DNA of 64,000 nt from ZC4RG20 sp963702105 (GCA_963702105.1 OY969712.1:248001-312000); one strand, 5' to 3'. Counted from the stretch's first letter, positions 1 through 9,331 are shown. A program made the numbers and translations. Notes: generated from the sequence alone by a model not told the origin.

Positions 1-176
1 CAGGGACGGGCGGCGGGCCTGGTCAAGTTCCAGGCGGACCGCCGGGCGGCGCGGGCGGGCCGGCCCGGGGCGGCGGCGGGCCGCCGTCCAGCGGTCCCGG
101 TTCCGGGGGGCCGCCCGCCGACAGGGGCCCGCCGAAAGTGCCGCCCGGCCAGTCGGGCGGGCACGGCCCTCACTGA
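1..176 (+). CDS. C-terminal tail of a Gly/Pro-rich protein (5' end outside window)
   Basis: An open frame enters from the left edge and stops at the TGA at 174-176. The visible 57 residues are almost entirely Gly, Pro, Ala and Ser, with a few Arg, Asp and Gln. This is a disordered low-complexity tail and no domain is visible. The extreme GC content means an open frame here is weak evidence by itself. The position directly upstream of an exported TPR protein is compatible with a cell-envelope protein, but the function cannot be told from this fragment. Confidence 0.45.
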   Translation, partial: GTGGGPGQVPGGPPGGAGGPARGGGGPPSSGPGSGGPPADRGPPKVPPGQSGGHGPH

Positions 177-329
177 TCCTCGTGCGCAGATCCGAAGCCG
201 ACCTGCAGACGTCGGCGATCCCCTAGTCGCCGATCCGCGACGCGTCGCCTGCGCGGCGCGCCTCGCTATACTCGATGTGACTTGCGTTCGGCCGGTCATT
301 GCGGCGGCCGACGCTCGGCTCGATGGAGA

Positions 330-1733
330 GTGGAAAAGCGTGTGAGGCGGCCCGCCGCGTTACTTTTGCTGGGACTGGCCGCGTGGCCCGGGCTGCGCGC
401 GTCGGCCCAGTCGGCACCTAGCCCCTCGGGCGCCGTGCCGGCTGCAGTAGGCGCCGACGAAGCCGGGTCCGCGGCGCTCCCCGCGTCCCCTGCAAAAGCC
501 GCCGAGACCGATCCGGGCCGGCCGACGCGGCTGTTCAGGGCGGGCACGGAAGCCTTCGCGCGCGGCGACTTCGCCGCAGCCGTCTCCGCGTTCGAAGCCG
601 CTCGGGCCGCAGGCCTCGGCGGGCCGGCCGTCATTTACGATATCGGCGTGTGCCAATACAAGCTGGGCCGGTACGCCGACGCGGAGGGCACGTTTGCCGA
701 GCTCGCGGCGAGCTACGAAACCATGCGCGGGCTCGCGGAGTACAACCGCGGCCTTGCCCTGACGCGCGAAGGCCGCGGCGCGGAGGCGCGCACCTCGTTC
801 GAGCGCGCGCGCAACGCCGGGAACGACAAGATCGCCGCGCTGGCCGACGCCATGCTCGCAAGGCTCGCACCTTCGGCCTCGCGGCCCGGGCCCGCCGGAC
901 GGGCCGTCGAACGGTTTGCGGCGGATACATACAAGCTCCTCGATCTCAACGTCGGTTACGACGACAACGTCGCCCTCATCGACGAGGCGACGCTGCCGAG
1001 CGGCGTTTCCGGCAAGAGTCCCTTGCTCGAGGTCTTCGGCGCGGTCCGCGAGCGCCCGCGAGCTTCCGGGCCGCTTTATGTGGACGGCAGCGCCTACGTC
1101 GTGCGCTACCGCGCCGCCGGCGATTTCGACCAGACGGCCCTGCGGCTCGGGGCCGGATACGAATGGGACGCGAGCGCTTGGCTGCTCGGCGCCGAACCCT
1201 ACTACACGCGCAGCTCCCTCTCCGGCGACGCTTTCGAGCGCCGCGTCGGTGCCGCCGTGACGGCGCGGCGCAGTTTGGGCGCGGGCTCGCTGCGGCTCGC
1301 GTTCGCACACGAGTCGATCGACGGCCTCGACCCGCGCTACGACTACGTCGGCGGTACGCGCGACCGAGTCTCGCTGGACTACAGGCAACGGCACGGGCGC
1401 GGGCGGCTGTCTTTCGGCCTCGCGAGCGAACGCAACGATCGTCAGGGGCCCGGGGTCTCGCCGCTGCGCAACGAGCTGTATGCCGGCTTCGAGTATTCCC
1501 TGCCGCTGCGCTGGCGCGTCGGCGCGCAAGGCTATCTGCGCTCGAGCCGTTTTGACGCGCTCGCCGTGCCGCGCAGCGAGGATCTCGCGCAGGTCAGCCT
1601 GAGCGCGAGCCGCGACCTCGCTTCGGGCTGGATGTTCGAAGGCGAGTGCCTCGTCGGCCACAACGACTCGACCGACCCCACGTTTTCCTACGATCGCACG
1701 CGCTTCGCATTCGGCCTCAGCAAGCTCTTCTGA
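330..1733 (+). CDS. TPR-containing outer-membrane beta-barrel protein
   Basis: A signal peptide (basic start, a run of Leu, then an ASAQ-like cleavage site) is followed by a Ser/Pro/Ala linker. Two or three TPR-like helical repeats follow (roughly residues 65-190; pattern G..A...GD...A...F). The C-terminal ~270 residues are rich in alternating aromatic and polar residues and end in Leu-Phe, typical of an outer-membrane barrel. The layout resembles TPR-plus-barrel proteins of the surface-assembly/exopolysaccharide-export type. The start is uncertain: GTG at 330 or 342 both give a good signal peptide; the TTG at 282 would add an unlikely Arg-rich leader. A TATACT hexamer lies at 267-272. The substrate is unknown. 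Confidence 0.72.
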   Translation: MEKRVRRPAALLLLGLAAWPGLRASAQSAPSPSGAVPAAVGADEAGSAALPASPAKAAETDPGRPTRLFRAGTEAFARGDFAAAVSAFEAARAAGLGGPAVIYDIGVCQYKLGRYADAEGTFAELAASYETMRGLAEYNRGLALTREGRGAEARTSFERARNAGNDKIAALADAMLARLAPSASRPGPAGRAVERFAADTYKLLDLNVGYDDNVALIDEATLPSGVSGKSPLLEVFGAVRERPRASGPLYVDGSAYVVRYRAAGDFDQTALRLGAGYEWDASAWLLGAEPYYTRSSLSGDAFERRVGAAVTARRSLGAGSLRLAFAHESIDGLDPRYDYVGGTRDRVSLDYRQRHGRGRLSFGLASERNDRQGPGVSPLRNELYAGFEYSLPLRWRVGAQGYLRSSRFDALAVPRSEDLAQVSLSASRDLASGWMFEGECLVGHNDSTDPTFSYDRTRFAFGLSKLF

Positions 1734-1798
1734 ATCCGGCTGTCGGCGGCTCTTGCCGCGCGTTATGATCGGGAAGACGCGAGCGCGGGAGCAACAGC

Positions 1799-2416
1799 GT
1801 GATTCGACTGCATTCGACGATGGCCTCGATCAACGGCTACAAAGTCCGCATCCTGCTGTCGATGCTCGAGCTGCCTTACGAGCTCGTCGATGTCGACATG
1901 TACGGCGGCGAGCACAAGCGCGAGCCCTTCCTTTCCCTGAATCCTTTCGGGCAGATGCCGGCGCTCGAGGACGGTGCCTTCCGCGTCGGCGACTCGCACG
2001 CCTGCCTCGTTTACCTCGCCCGTAAGTACGACTCGGAATCGCGCTGGCTGCCGCAGGACGCCGAGGGCGAGGCCAAGGTCGCGGAGTGGCTGTCAAAGTC
2101 CGCCAACGAGGTGCATCAGGGCCCCTGGATGAAGCGCGCGAAGATACGGCGGCCGGATGCGATCAAGCTTTCGGACGAGGAGATCGACGCGCGCTGCGAC
2201 CACATCCTCCGCATCATGGACACCGAGCTCGCACGCCGGGACTGGCTCGCCCGGCCGCACGCCACGATCGCCGATGTATCCTGCTTCGGGCCGATTTCGC
2301 TGCTGAAGATTTCCGGCTACGACACGGGCCGCTGGCCTCACCTCACCCGCTGGCTCGACCGGGTGCGCGGGCTGCCGGGCGCCATCGATATCGAAGGCAA
2401 CCGCTTCGAGGACTAG
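1799..2416 (+). CDS. Glutathione S-transferase family protein
   Basis: This 205-residue protein has the usual GST length. The N-terminal thioredoxin-like half contains LNPFGQMPAL, with the cis-proline that contacts glutathione, followed by a GDSHA stretch at the place of the glutathione-binding Glu/Ser loop. The C-terminal half is all helical. Translation starts at a GTG (1799) preceded by GGGAG seven bases upstream. The role is probably conjugation or reduction of small electrophiles in the cytoplasm; the substrate cannot be assigned. It stands alone, convergent with the Omp85-type gene 20 bases downstream. Confidence 0.85.
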   Translation: MIRLHSTMASINGYKVRILLSMLELPYELVDVDMYGGEHKREPFLSLNPFGQMPALEDGAFRVGDSHACLVYLARKYDSESRWLPQDAEGEAKVAEWLSKSANEVHQGPWMKRAKIRRPDAIKLSDEEIDARCDHILRIMDTELARRDWLARPHATIADVSCFGPISLLKISGYDTGRWPHLTRWLDRVRGLPGAIDIEGNRFED

Positions 2417-2435
2417 TGAGCCGGGTCGCAATGGC

Positions 2436-4157
2436 CTAGAACGTGCCCTTCGTCTCGATATTGAGCTGCAGGTTGTCGATCGACCGGTCGCCATCGAGCG
2501 GAAACGCGAGATCGATGTGCACGATGGTGCCGCTGCTGGCCCGCGGGGAACTGAGGCGCAGGCCGAAGCCTACGTCGCGCAGCAGCCCCAGGCTCGGCGT
2601 CGCGCGCGGGTCGCGGCCCCAGGTTCGGCCGGCGTCGAAGAAGGCGGCGTAGCCTATGCGCACGAGGTGCCACGGGTACCAGTCCGTGAAGACCCGTTCC
2701 TCGAGCGTGAGCACGCCGCGTTTCGTCCCGCTCTGGTACCGCAACGGATAGCCGCGGACGCCGCTGTCGCCGCCGACGAGGATCTGCCGGTCGAGGTCCA
2801 GCCGCCCCGTCGTCGTCGCGCTCGCGCTGACCATGAAGAGCTTGTTGCGGAAGTTGCGCAGGTAGTAGTGCACGTCGGCGGTCACGACGGAATTGCGCAG
2901 GCCTTCGTGCTCGCGGCGCGTCGAGGCGGCCGTATCCACGAGCACCAGGCGTCCCGGCGCCGGCTCCCAGCCCTTGTGAGCCTCGAGCTGTGCGAGCCAG
3001 GCATTGCGGTCGGCGCCGAGGCGCTCCGTGGAGTAACCGATGCTGCCCGTGAAGCTCAGGCCGAGATGGACGTCCTCGGTCCGGCCCATGTCGTTGAGCT
3101 CCTCGAGCTCACGAAACTCGTCGCCGACGATCTGGATTCCGAACCACGGATACACGAGCTTACGGTCGGCGGGCAGGAAGCGTGGTCCGACCCCGTTGTC
3201 GCTGGGCCCGAACCGGTCTTCGGCGTCGGTGAGGCCGAGCAGCCAGCGGCGCGTACGGCCGCCGACGAGCCCCCGCGACCAGCCGCCCTCGATCGAGACC
3301 AGCTTGTCGCGATGCTCGAACTCGTCCACGGTCTCGCCGAGGTCGTACATCTGATCCACGCGCCGCTCGTCGAGCAAGCTGCCGCTCAACGACCAGCGCG
3401 TGTCGAGTGCGAAGAACGGCCGGCCCGCGTTGAGCGCCTTGCGCAGGCCGTCGCTCGTATCGGCATAGGTCGCGTCGAGACGGACTCGGCTGCCGAATAC
3501 GTTCTCGTCGCCGTAGCCGAGGATGTTCTGGGCGCGGTCAACGTCACTCGTGTGCGAGAGGAGCAGCTTCTTGCCCGTGCCGAGGAGGTTCTTCTCCTCG
3601 AACCCGAACCCGTAGTCGTTCTTGCCCCCGCTGCGGCCGAATTTCAGGTCGAGCGAGAGCGACCACGAATCCCGCGTCTCGACGCGTACGTCAACGGTAT
3701 TGGTGTCGCGGTGATAGGCGGTCGGGACGACGGAGGCCTCGGCGATTTCGGGCTGCTTGCGCAGCAGGCGCGCGGATTCCTCGAGCACGCGCGGGTCGAA
3801 CCGGTCGCCGGGACGAAACAGCAAGACGTTGGCGACGACGCTGTCATGAGTCTTGACGTGGACCTTGTCGGCCCAGCGGTAGAGCCGCTTGTCTTCGTCG
3901 GGATTCGTCGTGTCGAACACGTTCGAAACGGCGACGCGTACAGCGCCGATTCGGGCGCCGTGGCGTACGACCTCGGCGATCGTGGCCGCATCGAGCGGGG
4001 CGTCCGGCGCGGCCTCGAGCAGCTCCGCGCGAACGAGTGCGGGACAGGCGAGCGTGCCTATCGCGCAGACGGCCAGGGGAGCGAGCGCCGCCGCGATGCG
4101 CGTGACGGCACCCCGCGCTCGGCGAGCTCTTGCGAAGACCGCAACCGGGGCGCGCAT
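2436..4157 (-). CDS. Omp85-family (BamA/TamA-like) outer-membrane protein
   Basis: This 573-residue exported protein has a signal peptide, then one POTRA-like domain (about residues 60-160; motif FRPGDRFDPRVLEES and an alternating V-R-V-E strand), then a large barrel ending in Phe. The VRGYPLRY motif matches the conserved VRG(Y/F) loop of Omp85 barrels (BamA, TamA, FhaC). A single POTRA sets it apart from BamA (five). The ATG at 4157 overlaps the stop of the upstream methyltransferase (TGATG), so translation is probably coupled and the upstream in-frame start at 4181 is unlikely. The likely role is outer-membrane protein assembly or transport; the partner is unknown. Confidence 0.82.
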   Translation of the reverse strand: MRAPVAVFARARRARGAVTRIAAALAPLAVCAIGTLACPALVRAELLEAAPDAPLDAATIAEVVRHGARIGAVRVAVSNVFDTTNPDEDKRLYRWADKVHVKTHDSVVANVLLFRPGDRFDPRVLEESARLLRKQPEIAEASVVPTAYHRDTNTVDVRVETRDSWSLSLDLKFGRSGGKNDYGFGFEEKNLLGTGKKLLLSHTSDVDRAQNILGYGDENVFGSRVRLDATYADTSDGLRKALNAGRPFFALDTRWSLSGSLLDERRVDQMYDLGETVDEFEHRDKLVSIEGGWSRGLVGGRTRRWLLGLTDAEDRFGPSDNGVGPRFLPADRKLVYPWFGIQIVGDEFRELEELNDMGRTEDVHLGLSFTGSIGYSTERLGADRNAWLAQLEAHKGWEPAPGRLVLVDTAASTRREHEGLRNSVVTADVHYYLRNFRNKLFMVSASATTTGRLDLDRQILVGGDSGVRGYPLRYQSGTKRGVLTLEERVFTDWYPWHLVRIGYAAFFDAGRTWGRDPRATPSLGLLRDVGFGLRLSSPRASSGTIVHIDLAFPLDGDRSIDNLQLNIETKGTF

Positions 4158-4768
4158 CAGTATGGGCCCTCTCCGCGGCAAGCGACGAGCTGGGCCAGCG
4201 CCGCGGCACGTCCGTCCGGATCGTCCAGCACCGCCTCTCGATAGAGCAAGACGCGCAGGCTAGGATCGCTCGCCGCCATGACGTCGTGCAGCATTTCGTT
4301 CGGCGCATACCGAAACTCGGGCGTGCGCGGCCCCGCGACCGCCGCCCGGGTACGCAGATGCTGCTCGACGAGCAGGCACCCGCCCTCGGCAAGCGCGCCG
4401 GCCAGGCGCGGCAGCAGCGCGCGATTCACGTATCGGACCATGACGATGAGCGCGTAGCGAGGCTCGTCCAGCAGGCCCGGAGGCGGGTCCTCCAGGTCCG
4501 CCGCGGCAAAGCCCGCGGCGACGCCGCTTGCGGCCGCCGCGGCGCGAGCGCGCTCGAGGCCGGCCTCGGAAATATCGACGGCGTCCACGCGATAGCCGTG
4601 CTGCGCGAGGAACACGCTGTTGCGGCCCGCACCGCAGGCGAGGTCGAGCGCGCGGCCGCGCGGCAGCTGCGGCAGCCACTGCGCGAGCAGGGTGCTCGGG
4701 TGCGGCCGCTCGGCGTAGGCGCCGTTGCGGTACCGTTCGTCCCACTTTCGTCGGTCCGCGTCGCTCAC
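4157..4768 (-). CDS. Class I SAM-dependent methyltransferase
   Basis: The protein has about 203 residues from a GTG start at 4768 (VSDADRRKWDERY). Motif I reads ALDLACGAGRNSVFLA, followed by an acidic VDAVDIS strand, typical of TehB/UbiG-like small-molecule methyltransferases. A longer start at 4846 would overlap the M15 peptidase gene and adds residues that do not look conserved, so I chose 4768. The stop overlaps the start of the Omp85-type gene by one base (TGATG), suggesting one transcript; the functional link is unclear. The substrate is unknown; tellurite/TehB-type annotation is possible. Confidence 0.8.
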   Translation of the reverse strand: MSDADRRKWDERYRNGAYAERPHPSTLLAQWLPQLPRGRALDLACGAGRNSVFLAQHGYRVDAVDISEAGLERARAAAAASGVAAGFAAADLEDPPPGLLDEPRYALIVMVRYVNRALLPRLAGALAEGGCLLVEQHLRTRAAVAGPRTPEFRYAPNEMLHDVMAASDPSLRVLLYREAVLDDPDGRAAALAQLVACRGEGPY

Positions 4769-4821
4769 TTGCCGGCCATGAGTCGGGTCAACGGCAAACG
4801 CAAAGCGGCTCGGCCGGACTC

Positions 4822-5332
4822 CTAGGGCAGCTGTGACCAGTGCCACGGCTCGTAGACGAAGCCATAGCGGTTGTCACGGCCGTAAGGCATGCGGAAGCCG
4901 AATCGTTCTGCATTTTCCCGCATCCATGTGAACGCCTCCGAGTGCTCGAAATCCTCCGTGACCGGGCGCGTGCCGGGTGTCGCAACGTCGACGGCGAGGC
5001 CCGTGTGATGCTGACTGAAACCCGGCGCGGCCGTGGTTCGCAGCACGGCGTCCATGGTTCGGCCGGCGCCGACTTTGCGGCGGATCAGATCGATCTGATC
5101 CAAGTAGCTGCGGTAGCCCGAGACGAGCAGAATCGTCACGTGGTCTTCGCCGGCCGCGGCCTTCATGGCCCGCCACGCGCGCGCCGCGGCGGGCGCGAGC
5201 CGCTGCATGCGCCCGAGTATGTTCGGCTCCACGTCCTCCAGGGCTTCGGCCTCGGCATAAGCCGGCCGCGGCGGAATCCAGCCCGTAGTCGGGCGGAATG
5301 CCTAGCTTTGCGAATAAATCTGCGACTTGCAT
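4822..5332 (-). CDS. M15-family D-Ala-D-Ala carboxypeptidase (VanY/LdcB-type), apparent frameshift near N-terminus
   Basis: The catalytic core (4822-5232) carries the M15 signatures: SGYRS, GFSQHHTGLAVD (zinc ligands His and Asp) and EPWHW (catalytic Glu and zinc His). It would trim D-alanine from peptidoglycan stem peptides or hydrolyse a related dipeptide. A family-like N-terminus (MQVADLFAKLGIPPDYG) starts at the ATG at 5332 but lies in another frame. Removing one G near 5262 (GCGGCCGGC to GCGGCCGC) joins it to AYAEAEALEDVEPNI and the core. Either the gene is frameshifted, the sequence has an indel, or translation starts at the internal GTG at 5232 and gives a 136-residue protein that still has all catalytic motifs. 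No signal peptide is evident. Confidence 0.75.
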
Positions 5333-5448
5333 CGGGCAGCGGCGTCTTTGGCTTCGCGCGGAAGGCTAGTGTACAACCCCGGCAGAGGTTGTATTAGGGT
5401 ACTCGGATTCGCGGCCACGGGGCCGACCGTCACCGGGCAAAGAGGATC

Positions 5449-6018
5449 ATGATGGCAGGGACGCCGGAATCGACGAAGGGCAGCGGCCCTTATGCGCGGG
5501 GTTTTGCGCCCGTGGCGGCCGAGGACGCGAAGGTGCTGGTCCTCGGCAGCTTGCCGGGCAGGCGGTCGATCGAGATGCAGCAGTATTATGCCCAGCCGCA
5601 AAACGCCTTCTGGCGCATCATGGGAGTTCTCTACGGGGCCGGCCGCGAGCTCGAGTACGCCGCGCGGCTGCACCGCCTCGTCGCGGCGCGCATCGCGCTC
5701 TGGGACGTGCTCGCGGCGGGAGAGCGGCGCGGCAGCCTCGATGCTGCGATCGTCTCTTCGACCGTCGTCGTCAACGACCTTGCGAGGTTCTTTACCCGGC
5801 ACCGGCAGGTCCGGCTCGTCTGTTTCAACGGCCGCAAGGCCGCGGAGCTTTATCGGCGATGGGTGCTGTCGACGCTGCCCGCCCGCTTCGCCGATCTCGA
5901 GACGCGTCATCTGCCCTCTACGAGCCCGGCTCATGCGGCGCGCTCGTTCGAGGAGAAGCTCATGCTTTGGCGGGCGGCGTTGGGGCCGGGCGGCGCGCCG
6001 GCTGCAGCAGGCGAGTGA
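5449..6018 (+). CDS. DNA-deoxyinosine glycosylase (UDG superfamily)
   Basis: This 189-residue protein has the HDG-type uracil-DNA glycosylase signatures: VLGSLPGRRSIEMQQYYAQP in motif A, NAFWRIM after it, and LPSTSPAHA as the C-terminal catalytic loop. The family excises deaminated bases such as hypoxanthine from DNA in base-excision repair. Two adjacent ATG codons (5449, 5452) follow GAGG. It is convergent with the ATP-dependent DNA ligase gene 300 bases away; both are repair functions, but they do not form an operon. Confidence 0.82.
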   Translation: MMAGTPESTKGSGPYARGFAPVAAEDAKVLVLGSLPGRRSIEMQQYYAQPQNAFWRIMGVLYGAGRELEYAARLHRLVAARIALWDVLAAGERRGSLDAAIVSSTVVVNDLARFFTRHRQVRLVCFNGRKAAELYRRWVLSTLPARFADLETRHLPSTSPAHAARSFEEKLMLWRAALGPGGAPAAAGE

Positions 6019-6323
6019 GCTCGACGAACAGCCCGCCGCCCGGTGAGCCGCCCGGAGCCGAGTCCCGTAGCTCCGCGCACGGCACGCGCGGCGGCCTGAG
6101 TTATTTCAAGCAGGCCCAGGATTATGACGAGTCGGGCTCGGCGGCGGCGCACTCGGCGCGAGGCGTGTGCGGTGCGCGCCGCGGGCGCAGAGATTTGAAC
6201 ATCCATGCGTCTTCGTCGTTCCCGGCAGAGACGAGGAGATCCCGAAGTATGGAGAGTAAGCGGCCGTCGACAGAGTGAACCGTGTCACATTGTCCCGGCC
6301 GGGCCGATGTCGGCCGACGCGTG
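6019..6323. other. Intergenic stretch between two convergent repair genes, no confident feature
   Basis: About 305 bases lie between the glycosylase and the DNA ligase. Codon usage gives no convincing gene. On the minus strand one frame encodes a protein-like string (RLLSILRDLLVSAGNDEDAW, about 6210-6270) without a start codon or family match; it may be a decayed remnant. No T-tracted hairpin and no tRNA fold were found. Confidence 0.4.
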
Positions 6324-7898
6324 CTACGGCTGGGTGCGGCGGTTCGCTCCGTTGGAGGTCGTGCCGATCCGCGCGGCGAGCTCGCGGACAGCATCGATCG
6401 TGTCGGCCTCGGCGGCGGACTTGTCGGGGCGGTAGCGAACGACGCGCGCGAAACGAAGCGCGAGGCCGCCGGGGTACCTTTTGCTGCGCTGCAGCTCGTT
6501 GAACGCGACCTCGACGACGATCTCGGGCCGCACGCGCACGACGTAGCCGCCGCCCTCGGTGCCGACCGCGAGCCGGGTGAGCGCTTCCGTCTGCCATGCC
6601 AGCATCTCGTCCGTGAGTCCCTTGAATGTCTTGCCCAGCATCACGAAGCCGCCGTGCCCGTCGCGCGCGCCGAGATGCAGATTGCTGAGACGGCCGCGGC
6701 GGCGCCCGCTGCCCCATTCGGCCGCGAGAATTACGAGATCGAGTGTATGTGCGACCTTGATCTTGAGCCACGAGGCGCCGCGGCTGCCGGCCTCGTACGG
6801 ACTGGCGAGCGATTTCGCTACGAGTCCCTCATGCCCCGCGTCGAGCGCGGCACGCAGAAACGCCTCCGCCTCGCGTCGCTCGCCCGTGACGATGCGCGGG
6901 ACGACGAGGGGATTCGGCACGAGCGCCGCGAGCCGGGCGAAGCGTTCCGCGCCGGGACGGTCGATGAGGTCCTGGCCCTCGGCGTGCAGGCAGTCGAAGC
7001 AGAACAGCGAGAGCGGCAGCGCGGTGTGCAGATCGGCGTCGGCGCGCTTGCGGCCGAAGCGGCGCATCGTCTCCTGAAACGGGCGGGGCCGGCCCGAGGC
7101 AGCGAGGGCCAGCACCTCGGCATCGAGCATGAGCTGCGCCGCGGGAAGCTCCGCGACCGCGGACTCGATCTCGGGCAAGCTGGCCGTCACGTCGCGGCCG
7201 CTGCGCGAGAAGATCCGCACGCCGTCGGCGCCCTTGTGGATTTGGGCCCGGGCGCCGTCGAGCTTGAATTCGAACGCAGCCGTGCCGAATGCCTCGAGCG
7301 CGCTGCCCGTGTCCTGGGTCGGCGACGCGAGCATGGGGCTCAGCGGCTCGTAGAGGCGCAGGTGAATCTCCGCGAGTCCCGCGGCCCCGCGGTCGAGCGC
7401 TGCGGCCGCGACGGAGCCGGGCGCGCGGGCCAGCATGGCGGCTCTGCGCACGTCCGGGGCCGGCACGCCGGCCGCCGTTGCGATCGCGTCGAGCATGACA
7501 CCCTCGAGCGCACCCTGGCGCAGCTCGCCGAGCAGGAGGCGCGCGAGGAAGCGCTGTTCCTCGGCCGTCGCCAGGGCGAAAAGCTCCGTCAGCGCGGCCT
7601 CGCGGCGCGCGGCCGAGCCCTTGCCGCCGAGGGCCGCGATTTCCGCGAGCCGGCGGGCCGCTTGGCCGAGGGTCAGCGTGGCGGCCGCGGCCGGTTGCAC
7701 ACCGGTTTGCGCGTGCACCGCGGCCGGTCCGAGGCCGAGGCGCCCTTCGGGCAGCACGCCCGCAAGCCAGGCGGAGCCCGTTTCACGCTCGTCGGGCGCG
7801 AGTGCGCGCAGGCCCCGCGCCAGGATTTCGACCTTCTGCGAGCGGCTGCGTGTCGCGCCGACCGCTTCGGAAACGGCCGCGAGCTCGGCCAGTTTCAT
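6324..7898 (-). CDS. ATP-dependent DNA ligase
   Basis: This 524-residue protein has an N-terminal helical DNA-binding domain, an adenylation domain with motif I FKLDGARAQIHK (nucleophilic Lys about residue 212), FSRSGRDVT as motif III, and the EGLVAKSLASPYE and SWLKIKV motifs IV/V. An OB-fold follows. This is the bacterial/archaeal-like ATP-dependent ligase, an accessory to the NAD-dependent LigA, sealing nicks in repair. Its ATG at 7898 overlaps the stop of the sensor kinase gene (ATGA), so it appears to be translated with the two-component system. A much longer in-frame extension upstream is an antisense-like artefact of GC bias. Confidence 0.9.
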   Translation of the reverse strand: MKLAELAAVSEAVGATRSRSQKVEILARGLRALAPDERETGSAWLAGVLPEGRLGLGPAAVHAQTGVQPAAAATLTLGQAARRLAEIAALGGKGSAARREAALTELFALATAEEQRFLARLLLGELRQGALEGVMLDAIATAAGVPAPDVRRAAMLARAPGSVAAAALDRGAAGLAEIHLRLYEPLSPMLASPTQDTGSALEAFGTAAFEFKLDGARAQIHKGADGVRIFSRSGRDVTASLPEIESAVAELPAAQLMLDAEVLALAASGRPRPFQETMRRFGRKRADADLHTALPLSLFCFDCLHAEGQDLIDRPGAERFARLAALVPNPLVVPRIVTGERREAEAFLRAALDAGHEGLVAKSLASPYEAGSRGASWLKIKVAHTLDLVILAAEWGSGRRRGRLSNLHLGARDGHGGFVMLGKTFKGLTDEMLAWQTEALTRLAVGTEGGGYVVRVRPEIVVEVAFNELQRSKRYPGGLALRFARVVRYRPDKSAAEADTIDAVRELAARIGTTSNGANRRTQP

Positions 7899-9331
7899 GC
7901 CGTCGCCGAGGGCTCCGGCGCCGGGAGCGAGGGCTCCATGGTCGGGTGTCCCGCCCGGCCCACGGCCGCCGAGGGAATGCGCAGCGTCACGACGAGGCCG
8001 GGCCGGTTGTCGCCGAGCGTGAGCTGGGCGTCGTGCTGTACCGCGATGGCCTTGACGAGCGCGAGACCGAGGCCGTTGCCCGGCAGCGAGCGGGAGCGGT
8101 CGAGACGCGCGAAGCGCTGCAGAACGCGTTCCCGTTCCTCGGGCGGCACGCCCGGACCGGTATCCGCGACGCTGAGCACGTAGGCCGCTGCGTCGAGCTG
8201 CTTCGTGAGCCGCAGCACGATGCGGCCGCCGCTCGGCGTGTGCTTGACCGCGTTGTCGAGGAGGTTCGTGAGCGCCTGGGCCAGCAGCTCGCGGTCGCCG
8301 AACACGAGGGCGGGCCCCGCCGGAAGCCGGCAGTCGAGCCGGACGTGCCGCTCCTCGGCCGCGGCCTGATACAGATCGCCGACGTCCCCGACGATCTGCG
8401 CGAGATCCACGTCCGCGAACTTGCTGCGGTAGGCGCCGGACTCGACGCGCGCGATGCGCAGCAGCGCGCTGAACGTCGCGAGCAGCGCGTCGGCCTGGGC
8501 GACGCATTCCGCGAGCCCCTCGCGGCTCGGAGACTGCTCCGCGGCCAGCGTATCGAGGCGGTTCCTGAGCCGCGTGAGCGGCCCGCGCAGGTCGTGCGCG
8601 ATACTGTCGCCGACGTGCCGGATGCCTTCGAGCAGCGACTCGATCTGGTCGAGCATGGCGTTGAGGTTGCGGGCGAGCTCGTCGTGCTCGTCGCGGCTGC
8701 CCTGCACGGGCACGCGCTGGCTCAGATTGCCGGCGATGATCTGGCGCGTCGTGCGGTTGATCTGAGCCACGCGCCGCTGCGCGCTGCTCGCGAGCAGCAG
8801 GCCGCCCGCGAGCGCGAGGCCCAGGGTCAGGCCGAGGCCCCAGAACGAGGTCCGGTGAAACACCTCGTTGATACGGGCGAGGTCCTGCACGTCCCGCCCG
8901 ACGAGCAGATGCAGCCCGGGGCCGAATGTGAATATGCGCGCACGCACGGGTGTCGTACCGCTGCGGTCGCTGCGCGAGGCCACGAGGTCCACCCAGCCGT
9001 CGTCGACGTCGAGCCCCTGGGGCCAGCCTTCGAGATTGCCCGCAAGCCGCACGCCCGCGGCGTCCACGAGCAGGTAAATCGAGCGGCCGTCGGTGTCGCG
9101 CTGGACCCGCTCGTTGATGACGTCCATGAGCCCGATCAGAGCGCCGCGCTCCTCCTGCTCGCGCAGGCCCGCGACCTGGGCGCGAATGACCTCGTCGGTC
9201 TGACGCTCCAGGTAGCCTATGGTGGACCAGTAGATGAAGGCGAAGAGTGCGGCGACGGAGACGGCGAACAGCGCTACGTAGCCGATCGTGAGCTGAAAGA
9301 CGCTGGTCCTGAACAGGGCCGGGAGGCGCAT
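7895..9331 (-). CDS. Two-component sensor histidine kinase
   Basis: A membrane kinase with two transmembrane segments (near residues 10-35 and 140-165), a periplasmic sensor loop of ~100 residues, a HAMP linker, the H-box DSIAHDLRGPLTRL (phospho-His), the N-box TNLLDNAVKHT, the G1 box DTGPGVP and the G2 box GNGLGLALVKA. It pairs with the response regulator directly upstream. ATG 9331 is used here; a TTG at 9373 would overlap the regulator gene by 17 bases and is an alternative. The signal is unknown. The divergently encoded periplasmic protease and neighbouring periplasmic protein suggest envelope stress sensing (inference). Confidence 0.9.
   Translation of the reverse strand: MRLPALFRTSVFQLTIGYVALFAVSVAALFAFIYWSTIGYLERQTDEVIRAQVAGLREQEERGALIGLMDVINERVQRDTDGRSIYLLVDAAGVRLAGNLEGWPQGLDVDDGWVDLVASRSDRSGTTPVRARIFTFGPGLHLLVGRDVQDLARINEVFHRTSFWGLGLTLGLALAGGLLLASSAQRRVAQINRTTRQIIAGNLSQRVPVQGSRDEHDELARNLNAMLDQIESLLEGIRHVGDSIAHDLRGPLTRLRNRLDTLAAEQSPSREGLAECVAQADALLATFSALLRIARVESGAYRSKFADVDLAQIVGDVGDLYQAAAEERHVRLDCRLPAGPALVFGDRELLAQALTNLLDNAVKHTPSGGRIVLRLTKQLDAAAYVLSVADTGPGVPPEERERVLQRFARLDRSRSLPGNGLGLALVKAIAVQHDAQLTLGDNRPGLVVTLRIPSAAVGRAGHPTMEPSLPAPEPSATA

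Noticed and set aside
6180..6260. Possible tRNA T-arm-like TTCAAATCT on the minus strand
   Set aside because: No acceptor stem or anticodon arm can be formed around it.
6282..8183. Long plus-strand frame across the DNA ligase
   Set aside because: Shadow frame; ligase motifs on the minus strand are unambiguous.
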